Source of the DNA: Gordionus sp. m RMFG-2023
Taxonomy: Eukaryota; Nematomorpha; Gordioida; Chordodea; Parachordodidae
Reading direction: 5' to 3'
DNA length: 64,000 nucleotides
Assembly (NCBI RefSeq): GCF_954871325.1
Contig: NC_088777.1
Span: forward strand, 28,993,366-29,057,365
This document shows, one piece after another, positions 22,970-34,135 of the stretch. The notes beneath the pieces were generated by a model. That model saw nothing but the letters and a program-made list of their open reading frames with translations, did no database searches and was not told the DNA's origin. The stretch's first letter is position 1. Every line of letters begins with the position of its first letter. Position numbers and translations under genes: made by a program.

Positions 22970-23245
22970 GCTTTCGAATTGTCCATAATATTACTAATAG
23001 TCCTTGTTCAAAAAATGTTGGCCATTGGAAAAATAGTTATTCTATCAATAATATTGGGAATAGTATTTCTAATATTTTAAAAAGAGCCCCTTCTTTTATT
23101 TTATATTTAAATGATCGTGGACGTCAAAACATAAATTATTCTCAAATATTTAGACAAAATAACTTTATCTTAGGTCATCACTTGTTATTACCTATCCATA
23201 GAACAGATAGAACAAATATCTGTCTAAAAATTTAAAAGGGAAAGT
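22970..23245 (+). pseudogene. Unidentified coding-like remnant in the loop of W
   Basis: The frame reads FRIVHNITNSPCSKNVGHW, then NNIGNSISNILKRAPSFIL, YLNDRGRQNINYSQIFRQNN. The composition is less AT-biased than the arms and one frame stays open for about 85 codons. The N..S.C.....GHW pattern followed by YLNDRGRQ is faintly like the His-box region of some cysteine proteases, but this is too weak to assign. It is a fossil if real. Confidence 0.25.
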
Positions 23246-23924
23246 ATTAAAAATTGAACAAAATAAAATATAGGTAGGTGTGCTGGAAGAATTCCAGCAC
23301 CATTTATGCCTCTAGTCTATATAAAACTATAAAATTAAGATGTTGAAGTTCCCAACAAAGATATATCAATCATAGGTAATTTAAGCTATTTTTATAGTAA
23401 TTACATATACTCCTCAAATTAATTCATGTACATAAAATGTATTTATTTTTTATCTAAACTGATAAAAATATTTAGGAGTTTCCGCGAATGTCACAAAATA
23501 TGAGAAAACATCGTAATGCAATTGCAAAATGGGTTGCATGAATAAAAAGTGAGTGTTTAAAGAACATCAAATGTTCAACGAAATGTCATATTGCATTGAA
23601 TTGTTGCAATAAATAATTTTTTTTAATTCGATTTTTTTTTAAAAATATATATCCATGTGAAAATATTTATGATTTATATAAATTTACAAAAAAAATGTCC
23701 TTCTTTTCATTCATTATATGCCTTAATTTTATATTTACTTTTTTAAACATTCTCTTATACTTTTTGATAATTTATTTATTATAACAAAATATCTCTAAAA
23801 AATAAAATTTTCTGGTGCCAGCCAAGCGGTAAAAAAGAAAGAAAAAAAATATTACTGTTTTAAAAAAATATATTCCGAATCCCCGGTTTTAAATATTTTT
23901 AAAAATAAGATACAAGTAAAATCC

Positions 23925-24360
23925 GATATAACTAGGGTCCAAGGAATTGTAGTCTTCCGTCAGGTCTAAATCGGTGGGGAATAAATTGGTGGACTCAAAA
24001 TGATTAGATATGTGAGCGGCTGTTAAACATTTTTTGATGACATGATTTATTGAAGTGTGACAAAGATGCTTCCTTTGACTATATAAACAATTCAGGCCGT
24101 GTCTACCTTTCGAATCTATTGGAGTATTACATATGACATAAGTGTGAGACTGGACGATGCCTCACCCTAAGCGTAAGCTGATAGCTACTCTTAATTATTC
24201 AGCTGATAAGAGATTATCAAGGTTAAGACTAGGAAGTGCTCCTAATGACCACCAAATTTGTCTCTTTGAGAAGTTGGGTACAGTTTAAAGGTGGATTGAA
24301 TGATATGGTTGAATGGAAATTAAGTATTAAGAGTGTGAAAAGGTTTTCGTGATGATTGAT
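23925..24360 (+). other. GC-richer segment with a 43-codon frame, possible DNA-transposon fragment
   Basis: Starts with GTAAAATCCGATATAACTAGG, a terminus-like sequence reminiscent of pogo/Tigger ends. A short frame at 24157-24288 encodes MPHPKRKLIATLNYSADKRL then LRLGSAPNDHQICLFEKLG, a basic helical-looking peptide. No catalytic domain is seen. Codon use and GC differ from the flanks. Unidentified. Confidence 0.25.
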
Positions 24361-24383
24361 GGAAAAGAAGTGTTTGGGGGTGT

Positions 24384-24554
24384 TAGTGTTGTTAAACGGC
24401 TCATTTTGAGCCGATTTTTCAAAACGGCTAACTCAATATTTTATTAGGAAAAATATCATGCAAGCCTTAAGATTTTGCTCATAGGTGGCACAAAGGTTTG
24501 GACATATATTAACGAAATCTTGATCGTCTAAAATCGAGCTGTTTAACAACACTA
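24384..24554. mobile_element. Miniature element TAGTGTTGTTAAACGG, second copy
   Basis: Ends TAGTGTTGTTAAACGGCTC and GAGCTGTTTAACAACACTA; 171 bp. Interior matches the 13235 copy (GCAAGCCTTAAGATTTTGCT, GGCACAAAGGTTTGGACATA). No clear target duplication. From 24555 to 25429 I see no gene or repeat. Confidence 0.65.
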
Positions 24555-25429
24555 TGTTATCTTCCCATCTGTTTGTTGCGTTAGTTAATAAAGTCAGTCG
24601 GGGATATGAAGCCTGAGAATTGTTTATTAATAAAAATAGAGGTGGAACAAAGTATAAACTACCCTAATTAGCAGGAATTGGGCGAATGGCCAGTTGAATG
24701 GTGATAATTCAATATTTAAAAATCGACGAAAATTTTTAATTTATCCTAAATTTTACTCATAAAATGGTCATTTATGAGGAAGGATTAAGAACAAAATTTA
24801 TGTAAAAATTTAGGAATGTAAAGACATATGTGATTAAAAATAGGCACCGATGAGCTGGTAAGGGATAAGATATTAATAATGTTAATGTAATTAATATTGA
24901 ATCAATCATGGTATGTTAATTTATATTCTCCAATATCATAGTTTAATTTATAAAGAAAATTTATCAAAAGTACTTTATCTTCTAGTGAAGATTATCTAAC
25001 TCTGCCCTTGCCATTTGAAACATTTTTTAAACAACTAGAGATAATTAAGAATACTAAGTCTACACTGTATTGTGCTCTAATTCAAATATTTTAACCTCAA
25101 TGAGCAGCTCAAATATAAAAAAAACATATGAAGGTAAAAATATAAATTCAGATTAAATTCTGATAAGATAATTAAAAAAATTGATGGAACTGGAAGATTC
25201 TTGTAAAGATAATCTAATAAGTTTTTAAGAAAATATCAACACCAGTTGAATGTGTGTTTATTACATCGAAAGCTGTGTTGAGCACAAAACTCCCTTGTTT
25301 ATCAAATCTAAATTTTGAAAATTAATTGTTAAAAATGTAAAAAAAATTATTACAAAAAGAATATCTTATAACATATTAATTTTGTATAATTATCATAGAT
25401 TGAGAAAATTATATATAATATTTAGTATT

Positions 25430-25640
25430 TTTTAAGTAACAATGTTACTTTATTTGAATGGCCAGTAATGCATACAAGTAATGGCAATGTATATTCTTTT
25501 TTTCAAATTGTAACATGTTACTTTTTTGAATGGCCAGTAACATATTCTTATTTTCACAAGGTAACAGTAATTGCATTGCATTCCTTTTTCAAATGTAATT
25601 AGTAACACGTTTCTTTTTTGAAGTAACGTTTATAGCATTA
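25430..25640. repeat. Short imperfect tandem repeat with GTAAC/GTTAC words
   Basis: TTACTTTATTTGAATGGCCAGTAAT at 25446 recurs as TTACTTTTTTGAATGGCCAGTAAC at about 25520, with more diverged copies to 25630 (period about 75 bp). Noncoding. Confidence 0.45.
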
Positions 25641-25998
25641 ATTATGACTGCTAGTTCCTGATTACATGCCTGAAAAAAATAATTATTGTTAATTATTAAC
25701 TTCTTTTTTTAAAGTAGTATTAATTTAGTTACTAATTATAAAAAAGTAATTGTGATTATGGAATTAATTACTACCCAACTTTGCTAAATAGTTTAAAAAA
25801 TTTGTTTGGTATAATATATAATAAAGTAAAAATAAAATTAGATATTAAGAATGTGTTAAGAACATTCCAAAATATGAACAGAATTGGAACACAATATAAT
25901 TTTTTGGTAAAAATTGGAGAGGAAGGCAAAAATGTCTGTGCCCTGATTCCCTGGTCAGAATTAATTTTGACAATTTTATGTTATAAGATTGTTTGTTA

Positions 25999-27184
25999 CA
26001 GGGATCCAAACCGAACCATTAAACTGCTAAAAACTGGTCGTTAAAAAATTTTTAGTCGAACCTGAACATAACCACTAAAATGCCTCTGAACCAGTTTGAG
26101 TCTCATGATTTTATGCTTATAAAATAATGTGTAAGTTATTACTAGTATATTGCAAAAATTTTAATTGTCATAATTTTTATAAATTTTAGTATATTGCCAT
26201 TTTACAACATTTTTTAGTTATTTTAAGCTTATAAATTATAATGCTGGGAGAAAAATTAAATCTATTAAAATTACATATCAAAATGTAATATTACTGATTG
26301 TCAAATAAATATGAAAGGCCATTATGGAGCAAATCTTAAGTGTCACATAAAAAGAAACCACCCTCTAGAATTCAATAAAATTAACAAAATATCACAACAA
26401 AAGCCTAATAAAATAAAAAAGTTTAAGATTATATTATTAAAATATGGAATTAAACTTTGTTATAAGAGTAGAGTATTTTAGTAAAGGTGAATCAATGCCA
26501 GTTAATGTATCTTCATCTGAAGAGGATTTAGTAGAAAGTTTTCTTTAAAAAAAAGATGGTAACAAACAAAATCTGTTTAAAAAATCGGAGAATATTAAAA
26601 ATATTTTAGTTATATTTTCTAAAGAACCTATGTTAAATAAAAATTTGAATATTTTAGACTATTAGAGAAATCAGATTAATCGATACACATAATTATGTAA
26701 ATTGTCTGATATTATACTGGCAGTGCTAGCTACCCAAGTTAGTGTGGAAAGATGTTTTTCAACAATTAAATTTATACAATCTCCTTATAGATCTAATTTG
26801 AGTGAGACAAATCTTGAAAATTATTCATTGTGTGGCTAAATAAAAATTCTTAAGTATATAAGTTAAATATTGTTCATATTAAAATTAATCATTGATATTT
26901 ATTTGTTATAATTATAAGTTAAATATAATATTATTTTATAATGTACAATTATAAAAATGTAGGTTTTATGTATGTGTTTTTTATTTTAATGATGAAATAA
27001 AAAATATTTTCTTCCCTATAAATAATTTGAATGTAAGTTTGAATATAAAAGTAATAAATCAGGGTTTTAGATGTTCAAACCGAACCAATATTTTTATTTT
27101 TTACAAACAGAACCTGAACCTTGATCTGTTATATTATTAGAACCTAAACCTAAACTGAACCAATATTGGTTTTGGTTTGGATTG
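25999..27184 (+). mobile_element. hAT deletion derivative with BED finger and hATC relics
   Basis: Begins CAGGGATCCAAACCGAACC and ends GGTTTTGGTTTGGATTG, flanked by the perfect 8-bp duplication GTTTGTTA (25991-25998 and 27185-27192). AACC/GGTT-rich subterminal blocks on both sides. On the plus strand, 26275-26400 reads CNITDCQINMKGHYGANLK then CHIKRNHPLEFN, a BED zinc finger (C...C...H....H); 26695-26860 reads ILAVLATQVSVERCFSTIKF then LSETNLENYSLCG, the hATC domain. The catalytic middle is missing, so it is an internally deleted, dead DNA transposon of 1.19 kb. Confidence 0.8.
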
Positions 27185-27211
27185 GTTTGTTATGCCTTAT
27201 TTTTTAAAATT

Positions 27212-27535
27212 TCATATAGTGAAAATAAAATTTAAGAATATTAACAAATACCTAGAAACAATGAATTTCCTTTCAACTTTGGGTTTACTGAGTAGCTTAA
27301 TTTTCAAATCAACTGGCAAAATAGATAAATCATTTTTAGGTGATCTATGATGATTTAGGGCATTCACAGATAAGTAGTAACATAAATCATCAAAAATTAT
27401 CTGTTGATCAGAATTTAAAGATAATATATCTTGCTCTGGATTAGAATGTATATGATGTAACACTTGTTCAGGAGAATTTTTTGATTTATATAACATACCA
27501 GGATAAACAGGTACTTGAGAAATATCATCACCCAT
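27212..27535 (-). CDS. Candidate 5' exon of an unidentified host gene
   Basis: From ATG at 27535 the frame encodes MGDDISQVPVYPGMLYKSKN, then SPEQVLHHIHSNPEQDILSL, NSDQQIIFDDLCYYLSVNAL and ILPVDLKIKLLSKPKVERKF IVSR, followed by a donor-like TCTAG|GTATTTGTT near 27245. After that the frame is low-complexity (LLIFLNFIFTI) and is likely intron. Composition is clearly richer than the flanks and amino-acid use is protein-like, soluble and acidic at the start. I do not recognise the family; the LPVDLKIKLLSK segment is faintly F-box-like but that is not a call. Downstream exons would lie at lower coordinates, beyond the hAT element. It could also be a transposon fragment. Confidence 0.4.
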   Translation of the reverse strand: MGDDISQVPVYPGMLYKSKNSPEQVLHHIHSNPEQDILSLNSDQQIIFDDLCYYLSVNALNHHRSPKNDLSILPVDLKIKLLSKPKVERKFIVSRYLLIFLNFIFTI

Positions 27536-28395
27536 AAATAGTAAAATTTAATGAAGTATCATATTATAAATAAATGAATATAATGTTAAATTTGATAATA
27601 AATTTCATTTTTCATTGCATAATTTGTAAAAACTTTCAAACATAATTATGAATAATTAAAATTTTCTTTATTAAAACAAAAATAAATAATCTATATTGAA
27701 ATTATAAGATATTAGCATACATTTAATTTACCATTATAAAATCAGCATATCATATCTTGAGGTTTTATAGAAACACTGTCAAAGTTAATTTGAAATAATA
27801 TGACAATTAATCATTAGCATTTAATTTGCCAATTTTGATATTCTATTCAGAATAAATGCACATTGTGACTTTTTATTAAAAATTTAAGTCATGTGAATAT
27901 TGTAAAACTATGTAATATAAATAATTGTTCATGCCAAAAATATCCTTAAGCATAAGCTAAAAATTACATTTATAAAGTTATTTAACTTGGTAAATATAAA
28001 TTAATTTTTTTAAACGGGTTATAAAAGTTTTTGCAAAAAAGACGCTTATTTGTCAGGTCATCTTATAATTGACATCTATCAAATATATTCTCAATTATAG
28101 TTTTCCCTAATCCCTTAGGCTAAGTTTACAGCTACTTTTTTAACTTAATCATTATAATGCATTCATAGTTCGCTATATGCAACTCTCTTTGTCTGATGGT
28201 TAGTTCCATCAAAAATACTTTGAACTAACGAAAAGTAAATAAATTCAGCATTGGGCGTAGGGTGATATAAATTATTATTTAGAAAAAAAGAGAGTGTAAA
28301 AAGGTCACTTAATATTTGCTCAAAATTATATAATCTTCAAAGATCATCAAAAATTTTAGAGCTTTTATTTAAAAAAATTTTGGGCAACATTTGCT
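27536..28395. other. Noncoding AT-rich stretch
   Basis: No gene, RNA or repeat family recognised. If the exon at 27212-27535 is real, its promoter and 5' UTR would be here, but I see no distinct motif. Confidence 0.3.
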
Positions 28396-28639
28396 CAAAA
28401 TAAAAAGATCTTAAAAGATCTAGTAAAATTTGAAAATCTTTTACTTTTAAAATTTTTTTAGCAACGATCTTCAAAGATCGAGATCTTTTGAAGATCTTTT
28501 ATTTTAAAAAAATTTTGAGCAGCGATCTTCAAAGATCAAATATTTTAGATCAACGATCTTCAAAGATCTTCATATTTTATAATGTTATAGTAAATTATAA
28601 TTTTTTTGATATTATTTTTTGAAGTAAATGGGTTAGTCA

Positions 28640-30650
28640 TGTTAAATTAAAATAAAAATTTAATAAAGATGTACTGACAATTTTCATAATCGTTACTTTT
28701 TTTAAACTTTTTTTGACATATATGGGTAAAAAAAAATTTATATCAAAAAAATATTAATATTAAAATTTCAATGAAGATGTAATGTAAGTAACACAAAAAA
28801 ATTGGCAATTGTAATAATCGTTATTTTTAACTTATTTGATTTATTGTATCGTAAATAGGTTATAGTAATTATTATTAAGATGTAAAAATAAAATTTCAAT
28901 GAAGATGTACCATAGAAAAGTGATAATTGTTATAAATTGTTGTTTTTGAAATTTATTTTAAAGCATAGATATTGTTAACATATTAAATTAAAATATCAGT
29001 AAAGATGCACAGGAAAGTGACAATTGTCATAATCGTTATTTTTGAACTTTTTTGAATTTTTTTAAGGCAAATGCGTAAAAATTGACATTGTTAACATGTT
29101 AAATTAAAATTTCAGAGAAGATATACTACTGGAAAGTGACAATTGTCATAATCGTTATTATTGAACTTTTTTGAATTTTTATAAAGCAAATGGGTAAAAA
29201 TAGATGTTGTTAACATGTTAAATTAAAATTTCAGTGAAGATGTTCCACAGGAAAGTAATAATTGTCATAATCGTTATTTTATAACTTTTTGAATTTTTTT
29301 AAGGCAAATGGGTAAATATTGATATTGTTAACATGTTAAATTAAAATTTCAGAGAAGATATACTACTGGAATGTGACAATTGTCATAATCATTATTATTA
29401 AACTTTTTTGAATTTTTTTTAAGCAATTGAGTAAAAATAGATATTGTTAACATGTTAAATTAAAATTTCAGTGAAGATGTATCACAGGAAAGTGACAATT
29501 GTCATAATCGTTATTTTGTACTTTTTTGAATTTTTTTAAAGCAAATGGGTAAAAATATATAATGTTAATATGTTAAATTATAATTTCAGTGAAGATGTAC
29601 CACATAATCGCTATTTTTGTACTTTTTGGAATTTTTTTAAGGTAAATGGATAAAAATATTTATTGTTAACATGTTAAAATTTCAGTGAAGATGTACCACA
29701 GGAAAGTGACAATTGTCATAATCGTTATTTTTGAACCTTTTTCAATTTTTTTAAAGCAAATGTATAAAAATAGATATTGTTAACATGTTAAATTAAAATT
29801 TCAGTGAAGATGCACCACAAGAAAGTGATAATTGTCATAATCGTTATTTTATATATTTTTGAATTTTTTTAATGGGTAAAAATTGATATTGTTATTGTTA
29901 ACATGTTAAATTAAAATTTTAGAGAAGATATACTACTGGAAAGTGACAATTGTCATAATCGTTATTATTGAACTTTTTTGAATATTTTTATTGTTCATGT
30001 TAAATTAAAATTTCAGTGAGGATGTATCACAGGAAAGTGACAATTGTTATAATCGTTATTTTGTACTTTTTTGAATTTTTTTAAAGCAAATGGGTAAAAA
30101 TAGATATTGTTAATATGTTAAATTAAAATTTCAGTGAAGATGTACCACAGGAAAGTGACAATTGTCATAATCGTTATTTTTAAAGTTTTTTGAATTTTTT
30201 TAAGGCAAATGGATAAAAATATTTATTGTTAACATGTTAAAATTTCAGTGAAGATGTACCACAGGAAAGTGACAATTGTCATAATCGTTATTTTTGAACC
30301 TTTTAATGTATAAAAATTGATATTGTTAACATGTTAAATTAAAATTTCCGTTGTACCACAGGAAAGTGACAATTGTCATAATCGTTATTTTTGTACTTTT
30401 TTGAATTTTTTTAAAGCAAATGGGTAAAAATAGATATTGTTAATATGTTAAATTAAAATTTCAGTGAAGATGTACCACAAGAAAGTGACAATTGTCATAA
30501 TCGTTATTTTTCTACTTTTTTAAATTTTTTTAAGGCAAATGGATAAAAATATTTATTGTTAACATGTTAAATTAGTGAAGATGTACCACAGGAAAGTGAC
30601 AATTGTCATAATCGTTATTTTTGAACCTTTTTGAATTTTTTTAAAGGGTA
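28640..30650 (+). repeat. Tandem array, left arm of Y
   Basis: About 18 units, very regular from 29018 on: AAAGTGACAATTGTCATAATC, GTTATTTTTGAACTTTTTTG, AATTTTTTTAAAGCAAATGG, GTAAAAATAGATATTGTTAA, CATGTTAAATTAAAATTTCA, GTGAAGATGTACCACAGG. Period about 118 bp. Some units are internally shortened (near 29600, 30000 and 30330). The Y sub-family differs from X in the ACCACAGGAAA junction. Confidence 0.75.
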
Positions 30651-30654
30651 AAAA

Positions 30655-31265
30655 TAGATATCTTTTGTAAAATCTTTTTAGTTCATATCCAAGGTTTAGC
30701 TTGATTATTAACTCTGCTAAACCAAACCTGAAACGATTTGTTAAATATATATTAACCGTTATTAAAGAGAATATAAACTGAGCCAACCATTTTTAAATTT
30801 TTTATATAATGCATTTATATGTCATCTACTTAAATTTATAGAAAGGTTCTTAACTTAAAATTTATTTTTAAATTTTTCAATGTTGTGTTGTAACACAAAA
30901 TTTTAAAATTTAATACTAATTTTTTTTCTTATGGAGCTAAATACTATCCAGAACATGATGATATTAAATTTTCCATGTGCATCTTTTATAGTATTTGGTT
31001 CCATAAGAAAAAAAATTAATATTAAATTTTAAAATTTTGGGTTACAACACAATATTGAACAATTTAAAAATAAATTTTAAGTTAAGAACCCTTCTATAAA
31101 TATAGGTAGCTGACATATAAATGCAATATATAAAAAATATAAAAATGATTGGTTCAGTTTAGATTCTCTTTAATAATGGTTAATATATATTTAACAAATC
31201 GTTTCAGGTTTGGTTTAGCTGAGTTAATAATCAAGTTAAACCTTGGATATGAACTAAAAAGATTT
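30655..31265. repeat. Central palindrome of Y
   Basis: Arms of about 300 bp with few mismatches: left TTCATATCCAAGGTTTAGC, ACGATTTGTTAAATATATAT, TTAAATTTATAGAAAGGTTC; right the complements in reverse order. The unpaired spacer (about 30955-31000) contains AGAACATGATGATATTAAAT. The small number of arm differences suggests recent formation or gene conversion between the arms. Confidence 0.7.
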
Positions 31266-32400
31266 TACAAAAAATATCTATTTTTGCCCATTTGCTTTAA
31301 AAAAATTCAAAAAGGTTCAAAAATAACGATTATGACAATTGTCACTTTCCTGTGGTACATCTTCACTGAAATTTTAATTTAACATATTAACAATATCTAT
31401 TTTTACCCATTTGCTTTAAAAAAATTTAAAAAAGTTCAATAATAACGATTATGACAATTGCTTTCCTGTGGTTCATCTTCACTGAATGTTTAATTTAACA
31501 TATTAACAATTTCTATTTTTACCCATTTGCTTTAAAAAAATTTAAAAAAGTTCAATAATAACGATTATGACAATTGTCACTTTCCTGTGGTTCATCTTCA
31601 CTGAAATTTTAATTTAACATATTAACAATATCTATTTTTACCCATTTGCTTTAAAAAAATTCAAAAAAATGCAAAAATAACGATTATGACAATTGTCACT
31701 TTCCTGTGGTACAACTTCACTGAAATGTTATTTAACATGTTAACAATATCTATTTTTACCCATTTGCTTTAAAAAAATTCAAAAGTGCAAAAATAACGAT
31801 TATGACAATTGTCACTTTCCTTTGCTACATCTTCACTGAAATTTTAATTTAACATGTTAACAATATCTATTTTCACCCATTTGCTTTAAAAAAATTCAAA
31901 AAAGTTCAATAATAACAATTATGACAATTGTCACTTTCCAGTAGTATATCTTCTCTGAAATTTTAATTTAACATGTTAACAATATCAATTTTTACCCATT
32001 TGCCTTAAAAAAGTTCAAAAATAACGATTATGACAATTGTTACTTTCCTGTGCATCTTTACTGATATTTTAATTTAACATGTTAACAATATCTATACAAA
32101 AATTTATAAAAACAACGATTTATAACAATTGTCACTTTTCTATGGTACATCTTCATTGAAATTTTATTTTTACATCTTAATAATAATTATTATAACCTAT
32201 TTACGATACAATAAATCAAATAAGTTAAAAATAACGATTATTACAATTGCCACTTTTTTGTGTTACTTACATTACATCTTCATTGAAATTTTAATATAAA
32301 TATTTTTTTAATATAAATTTTCTTTTTACCCATATATGTCAAAAAAAGTTTTTAAAAAAAACGATTTTATGAAAATTGTCGGTACATTTTTATTAAATTT
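31260..32400 (-). repeat. Tandem array, right arm of Y (inverted)
   Basis: About 10 units in the opposite orientation (ATAACGATTATGACAATTGT, CACTTTCCTGTGGTACATCT, TCACTGAAATTTTAATTTAA). Fewer units than the left arm, so arm lengths have drifted. Confidence 0.75.
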
Positions 32401-32943
32401 TTATTTTAATTTAACATGCTTACTAACCCAAAAAAATAATAATTTACTATAACATTATAAAATATGAAGATCTTTGAAGATCGCTGCTCAATATTTTTTT
32501 AAAATAAAAGATCTTCAAAAGATCTCGATCTTTGAAGATCGCTGCTCAAAATTTTTTAAAAGTAAAAGATCTACAAATTTTCAGATCTTCGAAGAAAATC
32601 TTTTGTACAACTCATCAATAATTCTGATTTTTTGTGATTTTGTAATATTAAAATTTTTCATGATTTTGAGATTTTAAAATCTCTAAAGACTTTTATCCTT
32701 ATAGATTTTTGCAAAATAAATATTCTATGATCAAATCATTTTTGAATATCTTATTAATTAATTATGTGGTGAATAAAAAGGTTTAAATATGATCTTCTTA
32801 GTTAATGTTGCTGCCTTATATTTCTTAGTTTATATTTATTTTATTATAAATATCTTATTTTAGTTTTTCCTTTGCTGTTATATATTCTTATATGCTTTAG
32901 TGATTATTTTATCCTTAGCTTTTGATATTTTAATATTTTTTTG

Positions 32944-34069
32944 CAAAGTTGTTAATGCTAATTTTTAAAAGTGCTCCCGCTCATGCTCCTACCTTCTTAA
33001 GAGGAGCTAGCCGCTCCCGCTACTAAATATTTAAAAGAAGCTAGCTCCCTCTCCAAGTAATGGAGTGCCACTTCATTGCCGCTCCTTTAATTTTCATTTT
33101 TTAGAAAGTACACGAAACAACATCATTTTCATCAAAAAAGTTTTATTTATTTTAAATGATATATCATAATATTTATAATCATTTAGTAGCTTTTAAAACT
33201 AAAAAATTTTCAAAATGTGAATTTAACAAACATCTACGCCTCTCTCTTGTTTGGCAACACTAAACATGGGCTCAATAGGAGCACTAGAGGAAAGCAGGGT
33301 ATTGTATTTTATAAAAACATTTTTTTATTCGGGAAATTTAAAAATATATTTAAAAGGCATCGTATTTAACAACCCAAACTCAACTATAATGAATTGCCCA
33401 AAAATAATTATGGCCATTTTAAAAAAGATTATTCCAAAATAAAAAAATATATTTTGCATTTAAAAGAAAGATTTTTTACTTTTCGATGCTTTTTTAGGTT
33501 TAAGTTGCTCATTTTTCAAAATAAAATAGTTTTATTTATACATCATAAACATTTGCCCCTAATATTCATTTCATTAGGATCATTAGGATCTAACTTTTTT
33601 AGAAGAGAAGAATATATTTTGTATGATGGTATTGGAAATTATATTTCTTCTTCTATGATGTCTGGATTCATAATATCAAAAACTATTTTTTATCATATAT
33701 CTATAAAATGAATATAATATGACTTACAAGATTTTTGAAAAATTTTCAATATAAAAAGAAAGAAAAAATTGAAGTTTAAAATTTAACTGATAAGATGAAA
33801 AACCAATATAAAACTAGGCTCAACATTTAATATTGCATAAATTTAAATAAAATAAAATTTCATTTTTATTGAATTTTAATTAAGAAATAAATACATTTAT
33901 AATATTTAAAAAAATAATTTAATTTATACATTAAACTTAAAAGAGCGGTAAAGCGGCGCTCCTCCACCCCAGCTTTACAAGGAGCTAGCCCCCGCTTCCC
34001 CTGCTATTTTTAAAAGGGGGCGCTCCATGTGTTTTTAAAAAGGTGTAGCGCCGCTCCTTAACAACTCTG
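32944..34069 (-). mobile_element. Deletion derivative of the neighbouring hAT (34136-37297)
   Basis: Ends CAAAGTTGTTAATGC and GGCGCTACACC-side complement (AGCGCCGCTCCTTAACAACTCTG), with GAGCGGGAGC-rich subterminal blocks on both sides. 33245-33330 matches 34435-34520 (the hATC end) and 33355-33715 matches 36655-36975 (the BED end), so this 1.13-kb copy keeps both extremities of the longer element and has lost the middle. No matching 8-bp duplication (TTTTTTTG versus AATTTTAA). Confidence 0.7.
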
Positions 34070-34135
34070 AATTTTAATCCCTTTTTTTGTTAAAACATTT
34101 TCAAATTATTAAAGCAAAATATAAAATAAAATAAT

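Larger units (their letters stand above)
21660..23920. mobile_element. Inverted-repeat element W with a central insertion
   Basis: Arms of about 600-650 bp, inverted and imperfect: left 21660-22320 and right 23255-23920. Shared words include AATTAAGGCATATAATGAATG, TGCAACCCATTTTGCAATTGC, ATTCATGTACATAAAAT-type, TTGATATATCTTTGTTGGGA and TAGGTAGG...GTGCTGGAAGAATT (complementary on the two sides). The middle of about 930 bp holds a 190-bp hAT element (22333-22522) and a weak coding-like remnant (22970-23245). Unlike X, Y and Z the arms are not tandem arrays. Superfamily and target duplication unresolved. Confidence 0.6.
28396..32615. mobile_element. Foldback element Y, near-complete palindrome
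   Basis: About 4.2 kb. Tips (28396-28590 and 32460-32615) are arrays of GATCTTCAAAGATC words, inverted with respect to each other. Next come arrays of the GACAATTGTC unit: left 28640-30650 (about 18 units), right 31260-32400 (about 10 units, opposite orientation). The arrays lead into non-repetitive inner arms (30655-30955 and 30998-31265) that are inverted copies of each other up to a spacer of only about 45-50 bp. No coding content; open frames here are read-through of the repeat. Exact termini and target duplication are not clear. Confidence 0.7.

Noticed and set aside
28640-30650. Regularly spaced repeats considered as a CRISPR array
   Set aside because: Units are about 118 bp with homologous, not unique, spacers, and the setting is eukaryotic.
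30559-31382. Mirror-image frames on opposite strands (RFGLAELIIKLNLGYELKRF)
   Set aside because: They are the two arms of the Y palindrome; identical peptides arise from the inverted repeat, not from two genes.
33251-33711. Plus-strand frames of 63 and 105 codons
   Set aside because: Antisense to the retained transposase ends of the deletion derivative 32944-34069.
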